From Candidatus Glassbacteria bacterium RIFCSPLOWO2_12_FULL_58_11 (GTDB taxonomy: Bacteria; Gemmatimonadota; Glassbacteria; GWA2-58-10): a DNA stretch of 6,241 nt. The position numbers and the translations under genes are program-made. Location of the stretch: NCBI GenBank assembly GCA_001780825.1, contig MFIX01000160.1, positions 1-6,241 on the forward strand. Direction: 5' to 3'. The number at the start of each line of letters is the position of its first letter. The first letter of the stretch is position 1. Shown in pieces: positions 1-5,175 of the stretch. The notes below the pieces were generated by a model that was given only the letters and a program-made list of their open reading frames with translations, searched no databases and was not told the DNA's origin.

Positions 1-327
1 GAGGAACATGTTGACATTGCTCTGGATCGAGTGGCCCAGCAGGCGGACATCGTACTCAACAACCTGCGACCCCTCGAACTCCCGGCGGCACCAGATAGTT
101 GCCGCGGCCACCTTGCCCTCCCGGGCATCCACCTCGAGCCAGCCCTCGTGCACCCCGACAGCGGCATCGCCCTCGATGGACCAGCTCTGCAAGCCTTTAT
201 CGAAACCCTCGTAAAAGATTTCCTCCAGCTTGAGCAGCCGGTCGCCGAGTTTTTCGCTGCGTGATTCAGCGAAGACCCCGCCGGCCGGGATGAGCAGCAA
301 GGTGAACAGCAGGAATGGCACCCGCAT
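1..327 (-). CDS. Secreted DUF1961/YesU-like protein, 3' part cut off by window edge
   Basis: The reading frame is open from an ATG at 327 down to base 1 without a stop, so 109 N-terminal residues are visible and the C-terminus lies outside the window. Residues 1-20 (MRVPFLLFTLLLIPAGGVFA) form a Sec signal peptide with likely cleavage after VFA. After a short charged stretch come a beta-rich segment with GLQSW at 46-50, then TIWCRREFEG at 77-86 and YDVRLL at 92-97, and NVNMFL at the edge. This order resembles Bacillus subtilis YesU (DUF1961, concanavalin-like jelly roll), which has a W..EG, FWCPETF, then strand pattern. YesU belongs to the rhamnogalacturonan-utilisation locus, and its exact role is unsettled. 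The start is supported by GGGAG (337-341) with 9-nt spacing. The gene is divergent from the glycoside-hydrolase-like gene, which fits a polysaccharide role. The coding call is firm; the family call is from memory of motifs and moderate. Confidence 0.78.
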   Translation of the reverse strand, partial: MRVPFLLFTLLLIPAGGVFAESRSEKLGDRLLKLEEIFYEGFDKGLQSWSIEGDAAVGVHEGWLEVDAREGKVAAATIWCRREFEGSQVVEYDVRLLGHSIQSNVNMFL

Positions 328-336
328 GAAGAAATT

Positions 337-341
337 CTCCC
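337..341 (-). promoter_or_regulatory. Shine-Dalgarno for the DUF1961-like gene
   Basis: On the minus strand GGGAG lies 9 nt upstream of the ATG at 327. It supports that start for a gene whose end is not visible. Confidence 0.65.
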
Positions 342-389
342 ATTTAATTTATCTGCTCGACTGTTTTCGCTGATCTTTCCCCGGCCCTA

Positions 390-418
390 AGAATAACCAC
401 ACTGTCTTTACTTGACAA
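390..418 (-). promoter_or_regulatory. Sigma70-like promoter of the DUF1961-like gene
   Basis: Read on the minus strand, TTGTCA (418-413) is followed after exactly 17 nt by TATTCT (395-390). The first matches the -35 consensus at 5 of 6 positions and the second the -10 consensus at 4 of 6. Transcription would start near 383, leaving a leader of roughly 55 nt before the ATG at 327. The -35 box overlaps the -35 box of the promoter on the other strand. Seen by eye only. Confidence 0.5.
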
Positions 419-441
419 GCCCGGCTGCGCTAGAATATTCT
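412..441 (+). promoter_or_regulatory. Sigma70-like promoter of the glycoside-hydrolase-like gene
   Basis: A perfect TTGACA -35 box (412-417) is followed by an AT-rich -10 region. TATTCT (436-441) lies at 18-nt spacing; GAATAT (433-438) at 15 nt or TAGAAT (431-436) at 13 nt are less well spaced alternatives. Transcription would begin near 448, giving a leader of about 45-50 nt before the ATG at 495. The -35 overlaps that of the divergent promoter, so polymerase can probably occupy only one at a time. Confidence 0.55.
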
Positions 442-485
442 CACTGTCATTCCAACGGCAGCCCTTACTCCTCTCTTCCTTGTCC

Positions 486-489
486 GGAG
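486..489 (+). promoter_or_regulatory. Shine-Dalgarno deciding the ATG start at 495
   Basis: GGAG ends 5 nt before the ATG at 495. It favours that start over the in-frame TTG at 480, which would put five extra residues in front of an otherwise normal signal peptide. Confidence 0.6.
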
Positions 490-494
490 CCAAA

Positions 495-2690
495 ATGAAA
501 AACTCTCTTAGGGTACTGGTCAACTTTCCATTTGTCCTGCTGGCATACTTGCTTTTTGCGACTTCCCTGTCAGCCGGGGAAACCTTCGATCTCGACGGCG
601 GCGGACTGTGGAGCCGCTGGGACAGCGCCACCGGCCGTCTTCTCGCCCTGGAATACCATCGCCCGGACAACCGTCGTGGAACGAATTACGCCTTTTTCGA
701 TAAAAGTCAGGGAGCCGGCGGTCTCGAGATCTATGATGAATTGGAAAAGGTCCTCTACAGCGACCGTCGCACGCCCTGCCGGGTCAGCGGGCTGAGCACC
801 AGCCGTTTCGCCAGCCTTCAGAAAGTCGAATTCACCAAGCATTTCGAGGGCGCGCCGTTCGCTATCCAGGTCACGCTCACCGCGGATGCCAGCGGCATCC
901 GGATCGACACCCGGACCGTACTGGAGCAGCTTCCGGATTTGCGCTGGCCGGCCAAGCGCAACGTGCGGGTCAGTTTTGTCCTGCCGGCCAAGGCGAGCCT
1001 GCTCGGCTGGGCCCCCGCCTATCCAGAACCGGCGCGGATTACGGAAAAGCCGGTGCGCTATTGTTATGGGATCCAGGAGCCGGGACTGCCGCGCACCGGG
1101 ATACCCATGTACACGCTTTACGAGCCGGGCGGGGCGGGGATGTCGCTGCTCATGCCCCTGGACCAGCCGAAGGTGCAGTTGAACCTGGGGCCGGAGCCTG
1201 AGGACCCGCGGGGGTTATATGTCGGCATGAAACTCGAGGAGCCGAATGCCGAGGCCGGACTGGAATACCTGACTGAACCCGCTAAACTGGTCCCATCAGA
1301 GATAAGGGTGGTCCGATTAACCGAGCTGTTTGTCGGCCTCGCCGCGGACCGTCCCCTGCCATTCACCCTCCGGCTGATCAGCCATGCCCCACACTGGCGT
1401 CCTGCCCTGGGAAAAGTTTCGGAACTTTACCCGGAGTATTTCAGCCTCTCACCCCGGATGCGCTCCATCTGGAACAGCCGCCTCGGGGCCAATGTGCACC
1501 TGACCGACCAGCAACTGGCCGGCTGGCAGGAGTTCGGCGCAGCCTCGGCCTGGCTGCACACCCACTTCCACCGCCACGGTGAATTCATTCCGCCCGAGGC
1601 GATCAATGACCCGGACTATACTTTTTTCTGCGAGCCCTACGCCAAGGAGTACCCGGACAATACCGTGCGCAAGAACCGCCTGGTGATCGATCGGCTCTGC
1701 GACAACGGACAGGCGGTGTTCCTCTACGGATTCAACATGCACTGCGACACGGTGACAGTGGCCCAGCGCGGTCTTTTCGCCGACCTGACCCGCAATATCG
1801 ACGGCTCGATCACCCGCTCCTACCACGACCAGCCGGTCATGTTTTTCAACCCCGCCAGTCCGTACGGGAGCCATTTGCTGCGCCAGATGGACCTGATGCA
1901 GAAGGTCTATCCGCGGATCATGGGGATCGCTTTGGACAACTGGGCCTATGGCGGGATCGATTTCAGCCACGATGATGGGATCACGATGTTCGGCCACAGT
2001 CAGGCGGCCAGCGTCAATTTCAGCCAGCAGCGGATGATCGGCGCAATCGCGGACAAATGGCACTCGACAGGGCGGCTGGTGATGGTCAACAAGGCGCGGA
2101 CCATCGAGAGCCTGAAAGGGGCGGACTCCATGCTGAGCGAGGCCAGCGGAGCCGAGATTTTCGCCATGTTCGCTTACATGTGCCTGAACCGCCACCTGCA
2201 CGCCAATGAGTATGATGCCGCCACGGATGCTAAATATGCCGAGTACACACTCAAGTACAGCCTCGAGTGGGGCGGCCAGATCGGCCACGGCCAGACCGAG
2301 GCCGACCCGGAGATGACCCGGCATTACTACGCCCTGCTGCAGGCCTTGCGCAACCGCACCTGGGTTTTCGACCCGGACCCGCTGAGCCTGCCCGAAGGCA
2401 CCACAGGCAACATCTGGCGCATCTCCCCGGATTCTCCCTGGAACCCCGGGGATATAGTGGCAACGGTCGTCCGGCCCAAAGTCAACCTGGCCGATAATAA
2501 TTTCAGGGAAGGCTTGAAAGTCAAAGTGCGCCTTCCAGAGATACGCCGAATTACCGGGGCTTCCTGGCTGGGCGCCGAGCAGTACGGTAAGCCTCCAATC
2601 GCCTGCCGTATGGAGAAAAAGGACGGAGAACTGATTGTAAGCCTGCCGAAAGTCGGCGCGGCCGGGGTCCTGCGGCTGATCCTCGAGTAA
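495..2690 (+). CDS. Secreted glycoside-hydrolase-like protein: beta-sandwich, TIM barrel, C-terminal sandwich
   Basis: This is a 731-residue exported protein. Residues 1-27 are a Sec signal peptide with likely cleavage at LSA|GE. Residues about 30-300 are rich in short beta-strands and begin with a W..WD..TGRL pattern typical of galactose-mutarotase-like N-domains. From about 310 to 640 the sequence looks like a TIM barrel: WLHTHFH at 353-359, then GQAVFLYGFN, GIALDNW around D481, and MLSEAS around E549. Known retaining barrels with this architecture (clan GH-D, GH101, GH129 and the related DUF6259 group) use an Asp nucleophile on a strand, often followed by Trp, and an acid/base some tens of residues later. 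By analogy D481 and E549 are the candidate catalytic pair; this is inference. Residues about 650-731 form a C-terminal beta-sandwich ending in strand-like repeats. I cannot assign a family or substrate. It faces a DUF1961-like secreted protein across a shared promoter region, which suggests glycan degradation outside the cytoplasm. Confidence 0.88.
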   Translation: MKNSLRVLVNFPFVLLAYLLFATSLSAGETFDLDGGGLWSRWDSATGRLLALEYHRPDNRRGTNYAFFDKSQGAGGLEIYDELEKVLYSDRRTPCRVSGLSTSRFASLQKVEFTKHFEGAPFAIQVTLTADASGIRIDTRTVLEQLPDLRWPAKRNVRVSFVLPAKASLLGWAPAYPEPARITEKPVRYCYGIQEPGLPRTGIPMYTLYEPGGAGMSLLMPLDQPKVQLNLGPEPEDPRGLYVGMKLEEPNAEAGLEYLTEPAKLVPSEIRVVRLTELFVGLAADRPLPFTLRLISHAPHWRPALGKVSELYPEYFSLSPRMRSIWNSRLGANVHLTDQQLAGWQEFGAASAWLHTHFHRHGEFIPPEAINDPDYTFFCEPYAKEYPDNTVRKNRLVIDRLCDNGQAVFLYGFNMHCDTVTVAQRGLFADLTRNIDGSITRSYHDQPVMFFNPASPYGSHLLRQMDLMQKVYPRIMGIALDNWAYGGIDFSHDDGITMFGHSQAASVNFSQQRMIGAIADKWHSTGRLVMVNKARTIESLKGADSMLSEASGAEIFAMFAYMCLNRHLHANEYDAATDAKYAEYTLKYSLEWGGQIGHGQTEADPEMTRHYYALLQALRNRTWVFDPDPLSLPEGTTGNIWRISPDSPWNPGDIVATVVRPKVNLADNNFREGLKVKVRLPEIRRITGASWLGAEQYGKPPIACRMEKKDGELIVSLPKVGAAGVLRLILE

Positions 2691-2695
2691 AAACT

Positions 2696-2714
2696 GCGCG
2701 CTGTTCCAGCGCGC
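2696..2714. terminator. Stem-loop just after the hydrolase stop; U-tract only on the opposite strand
   Basis: A perfect 8-bp stem GCGCGCTG (2696-2703) / CAGCGCGC (2707-2714) closes a 3-nt TTC loop, starting 6 nt after the TAA of the hydrolase gene. In the plus direction no T-run follows, so as a classical intrinsic terminator it is incomplete. It may act as a pause, a 3'-end stabiliser or an attenuator before the PhzF gene. Read on the minus strand the same stem is followed by AGTTTTT, a normal terminator shape, yet no minus-strand gene ends here. Confidence 0.45.
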
Positions 2715-2767
2715 CGCCGCCGGTGGGTGTCAGTGTTTATACCGGAATCAACCACAAGCGAGGCTCG

Positions 2768-3565
2768 ATGAGCGGAATACCGATATTCCAGGTCGATGCA
2801 TTCACCAGTCGCCCCTTCCGGGGCAACCCGGCGGCGGTCTGCCTGCTCAAGGCCAAGCGGGAGGACTCCTGGCTTCAAGATGTTGCTCGGGAGATGAATC
2901 TCTCGGAGACCGCATTCCTGGTCCCACAGGGCGACTTTTTCCACCTGCGCTGGTTCACTCCGGCCTGCGAGGTAGAGCTCTGCGGCCATGCCACCCTGGC
3001 CTCGGCCCATATCCTCTACGAGGAGAAAATCCTCAAAAGCCGCCAGCAGGCGCGTTTCCACACACTCGGCGGGCCGCTGTTCGCCAGCCGGAAGAATTCA
3101 CGGATCGAGCTGGATTTCCCGGTGGATCCGGTCGCCCGGGCGGATGGGCCGAGAGAGCTGACCGAGGCGCTGGGTTGCAAGAAAGCGGTTTTTATCGGCC
3201 GCGGCCGATTTGACTACCTCGTCGAGCTTTCCGGGGAACAGGAGCTGCGTTCTCTCAAGCCGGATTTCCGCAAGCTGGCAGTAGTGACCACCCGGGGGAT
3301 CATTGTAACCTGCCGCGCCGAGAGCGGCGAGTTCGATTTCATCTCGCGCTTTTTCGCCCCGGCTTATGGGATCGATGAGGACCCGGTAACCGGCTCGGCG
3401 CATTGCGCGCTGGCCCCTTACTGGGCGGATAAGCTTGGCAAAGAGGAGCTGACCGGCTTCCAGGCCTCAGCGCGCGGCGGAGTGGTGCAGGTCAGGCTGG
3501 GCGAGGGCCGGGTGTACCTGGGCGGGGAGGCGGTGACTGTTCTGCGAGGGACACTGCTGGATTAG
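2768..3565 (+). CDS. PhzF-family epimerase/isomerase
   Basis: This is a 265-residue protein of normal length for the PhzF family, which has the diaminopimelate-epimerase fold: two similar lobes with the active site between them. Family signatures are clear: IFQVDAFT at 6-13, GNPAAVC at 19-25, NLSETAF at 44-50 with E47 as the counterpart of the PhzF catalytic glutamate, ELCGHATL at 70-77, and DEDPVTGSAH at 203-212 in the second lobe. PhzF itself isomerises 2,3-dihydro-3-hydroxyanthranilate in phenazine synthesis. No other phenazine gene is visible here, and most family members outside such clusters have unknown substrates. No signal peptide is present, so it should be cytosolic. I chose the ATG at 2768 because family members begin right before the IFQVDAF strand and a weak GAGG (2760-2763) precedes it; a GTG at 2723 has no SD and would add an unrelated tail. 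It lies 77 bp after the hydrolase stop, so read-through from that promoter is possible. Confidence 0.92.
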   Translation: MSGIPIFQVDAFTSRPFRGNPAAVCLLKAKREDSWLQDVAREMNLSETAFLVPQGDFFHLRWFTPACEVELCGHATLASAHILYEEKILKSRQQARFHTLGGPLFASRKNSRIELDFPVDPVARADGPRELTEALGCKKAVFIGRGRFDYLVELSGEQELRSLKPDFRKLAVVTTRGIIVTCRAESGEFDFISRFFAPAYGIDEDPVTGSAHCALAPYWADKLGKEELTGFQASARGGVVQVRLGEGRVYLGGEAVTVLRGTLLD

Positions 3566-3646
3566 TATCCGCTGTCCGGACCATGTGGAGGGGACTATCC
3601 GGCGGCGGGAGGCAGGAAGTAAATAGCGTTGAGGGCGAACGACCCT

Positions 3647-3739
3647 GGGGGGCGGCGCCTGCGCAGTACTGCGCAGGCCCGGCCGCCGGGGCAGCCGGCG
3701 CCCGGGCGCGCATGGCTTCACATGCGCGCGCCGCCCCCC
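3647..3739. repeat. Perfect four-way-junction (cloverleaf) inverted-repeat element between convergent genes
   Basis: Ninety-three GC-rich bases pair completely into a cruciform-like fold. The outer stem is 3647-3656 with 3730-3739 (GGGGGGCGGC / GCCGCCCCCC, 10 bp). Arm 1 is the perfect 22-bp palindrome 3657-3678 (9 bp plus GTAC loop). Arm 2 is 3679-3705: 4 bp, one C-C mismatch, 6 bp and a 5-nt loop. Arm 3 is 3706-3729: GCGCGCATG, loop GCTTCA, CATGCGCGC. The four parts abut exactly, so no base is unpaired at the junction; 38 pairs account for all but 17 bases. CCC (3643-3645) and GGG (3745-3747) could extend the outer stem past a bulge. It sits between the 3' ends of the PhzF and nuclease genes. 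It may be a REP-like or MITE-like element, a bidirectional transcription barrier or a structured RNA; its near-symmetry prevents strand assignment. No flanking target duplication or U-tract is evident. The remaining gap sequence, 3566-3646 and 3740-3767, shows nothing else. Confidence 0.7.
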
Positions 3740-3767
3740 GCCATGGGATTCCTCTAAAGCTTAAAAC

Positions 3768-4343
3768 TTACCTCGGGGCCGCTTGAGCTTTTTCTTCACG
3801 CTGGAGCTTGCGCCAACGGTAGGGTTCCATGAAGGCTGGAGTGGCGCTTTTTTGTGAGGCTGTCTCTATCTCCCGCGCCAGGTCGGGAAAGCCGTTGTCC
3901 CCGTAGTGGCTCACCGTCTCATAAGCCAGCGAGGCCTCGATCAGCTTTATTGCCAGCAGTTCTCCATCCACGAACACATGGGCCAGCAGGCGGCCATAGC
4001 GGTCCTTTTCCGCAGGCAGGTATTCTACAGTGTTCGCCCCGCTCAGCAGCTTGCGGGCCAGGGCTGAGGCCTGTCCGCCGAAAGGCTCCTGGCCCAGCGG
4101 CTGGCCGCGGTGCACTGTCTCCGGAGTATCGATCCCCAGGACCCGAATGGTCAAGTCTCCGGCGTGGAAAGTATCTCCATCCACCACCCTAATCGCGGTT
4201 TTATCGACCCGGACCAGCTCGGTGCTGTAGTGCGGATAATGCGCAGCCGCCGGAGACTGGACCGGCGCATGATAGCCCCGGCAGGCGGCTAAGAGCAGAA
4301 GGACCAGCAGGCCCAGGCGCAGCTTTACCGTCAGGCGGGCCAT
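3768..4343 (-). CDS. Thermonuclease-type (SNase-fold) lipoprotein
   Basis: The 191-residue product begins with a lipoprotein signal: basic n-region, hydrophobic core LLVLLLL and lipobox LAAC with C21 as the acylated cysteine. It is therefore expected to be membrane-anchored on the outer face of a membrane. A 25-30 residue linker leads to a staphylococcal-nuclease domain (about 43-165). VVDGDTF at 53-59, R67, IDTPET at 71-76 and DRYGR at 114-118 supply counterparts of the Ca2+ ligands (D55, D57, D72, T73) and catalytic residues (R67, E75, R118) of Staphylococcus aureus nuclease, so activity on DNA and RNA is likely. The C-terminus after PYRWRKL is charged. An in-frame ATG at 4388 would overlap the upstream gene by 11 bp. 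I prefer 4343 because it gives a normal-length lipoprotein signal and the extra 15 codons include rare AGA and AGG; neither start has a good SD. It is the last gene of the minus-strand cluster. Confidence 0.9.
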   Translation of the reverse strand: MARLTVKLRLGLLVLLLLAACRGYHAPVQSPAAAHYPHYSTELVRVDKTAIRVVDGDTFHAGDLTIRVLGIDTPETVHRGQPLGQEPFGGQASALARKLLSGANTVEYLPAEKDRYGRLLAHVFVDGELLAIKLIEASLAYETVSHYGDNGFPDLAREIETASQKSATPAFMEPYRWRKLQREEKAQAAPR

Positions 4344-4377
4344 CCGCAATGGCGAACGATATTTTTTCCTGCGGGAA

Positions 4378-5148
4378 TCAGATCTCATATGATACCAGGT
4401 CGCTTGCCGCTGTAACTTGCGCGGAGCATAGCGTGGCGCACTGGCCGGCGACAGTTTCCGGGTCGAGCGGAGGGTAAACATGAGTCAGGAGCACTCGTTT
4501 CACTCCGGATTCTCGAGCGATGCGGGCTACTCCCTCCGGGCTCAGGTGCCCCTCGACACGGTGCGACTCATCGGCCGAGCACTCGCAGACCAGCAGGTCC
4601 GCGCCCCGGGCCAGACGGACCAGCTCGGCGCAGTACTGCGTATCGCCGGAAAGGGTCAGAGCCTGACCTTCAAAACTTATCCGGTAGCCCAGGCCACCGC
4701 TGTCTCCATGGTCCATCAGCCCTGACTCCACCTGCCAGCCGGCTTCCCCTTGCACAACAGCGCCCGGTTCAAGCTCCCGCAACTCGAGACTGTATTTTTT
4801 AGGTATAACCGAGGGCCAGGCCAGGCTTATCCGGCTGTAGAATTCTTTCAACCCGGCCGGCCCATATATATACAAGCGGGCAGTCCTTTCCGAGCCGGGC
4901 GCGTAATTGCAGGCAAAAAGGAATGACACCAGGTCCAGGGTATGGTCCGGGTGGTAGTGCGTGTAGAAAATATGCGAGATTTCCCGCCAGTCCTCGCCGG
5001 CGCGGGCCAGACGGTAGAGGGTCCCGGAGCCGCCGTCGAATAGCAGCTTCTCCTCCCGGCCTTGTTCACCGGCAACGACAAGAAAACCCGGCGTACCCCG
5101 CTCTGAATGCGGGACGAGAGTCCCCGACCCCAGTACTGTCAGCCGCAA
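4378..5148 (-). CDS. Metallo-beta-lactamase-fold hydrolase, RNase Z-like subgroup
   Basis: This is a 256-residue cytosolic protein with the full dinuclear-zinc set of the metallo-beta-lactamase superfamily: LGSGT at 6-10, DGG at 38-40, THYHPDH with H64, H66, D68 and H69, then H147, D169 in SGDT, and H223 in LLTHVYP. EGHLSP (199-204) matches the H..L motif seen in the RNase Z/AtsA-like subgroup. It is shorter than typical RNase Z, with no visible flexible arm, so I do not call it a tRNA 3'-processing enzyme; a phosphodiesterase or other ester hydrolase is as likely. The start is TTG at 5148, set by a strong SD (AAGGAGG, 5156-5162, 7-nt spacing) and by the conserved beta-strand RLTVLGSGT immediately after it. 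It lies 27 bp downstream of the amidohydrolase gene and either just precedes or slightly overlaps the nuclease gene, so the three are probably co-transcribed. Confidence 0.92.
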   Translation of the reverse strand: MRLTVLGSGTLVPHSERGTPGFLVVAGEQGREEKLLFDGGSGTLYRLARAGEDWREISHIFYTHYHPDHTLDLVSFLFACNYAPGSERTARLYIYGPAGLKEFYSRISLAWPSVIPKKYSLELRELEPGAVVQGEAGWQVESGLMDHGDSGGLGYRISFEGQALTLSGDTQYCAELVRLARGADLLVCECSADESHRVEGHLSPEGVARIARESGVKRVLLTHVYPPLDPETVAGQCATLCSAQVTAASDLVSYEI

Positions 5149-5155
5149 GGCTTGG

Positions 5156-5162
5156 CCTCCTT
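5156..5162 (-). promoter_or_regulatory. Strong Shine-Dalgarno deciding a TTG start
   Basis: Minus-strand AAGGAGG lies 7 nt upstream of the TTG at 5148, within the 27-bp gap after the amidohydrolase stop. It is the best ribosome site in the window and is paired with a weak start codon. Confidence 0.85.
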
Positions 5163-5175
5163 CCGCCGCGCCGGA

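Noticed and set aside
480..494. TTG start for the hydrolase gene
   Set aside because: The ATG at 495 has GGAG at proper spacing, and the TTG would place that SD inside the coding region.
1449..2324. Long open frame of 291 codons on the minus strand inside the hydrolase gene
   Set aside because: It is antisense to a well-supported gene in GC-rich DNA, where opposite-strand frames stay open. Its translation has no recognisable domain and the plus frame carries the signal peptide and domain layout.
2723..2767. GTG start giving PhzF 15 more residues
   Set aside because: It has no Shine-Dalgarno, starts close to the upstream hairpin, and adds residues not expected before the conserved IFQVDAF start.
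2327..3061. Minus-strand open frame of 244 codons spanning the hydrolase-PhzF gap
   Set aside because: It is antisense to two clear genes, runs through the intergenic hairpin and shows no family motif.
3647..3739. Cloverleaf as a possible tRNA
   Set aside because: Arm lengths, the 2-4 and 5-6 nt loops, the absence of an anticodon-type 7-nt loop and the absence of T-loop and CCA features rule it out.
3583..3786. Short plus-strand open frame over the intergenic junction element
   Set aside because: It translates the inverted repeats into a low-complexity Gly/Ala/Arg string, and the ATG has no family support. The palindromic structure explains the sequence better.
4344..4481. Further upstream nuclease starts
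   Set aside because: The longest frame would overlap the MBL-fold gene by over 100 bp. The ATG at 4388 remains possible but adds 15 codons with rare AGA/AGG and no SD.
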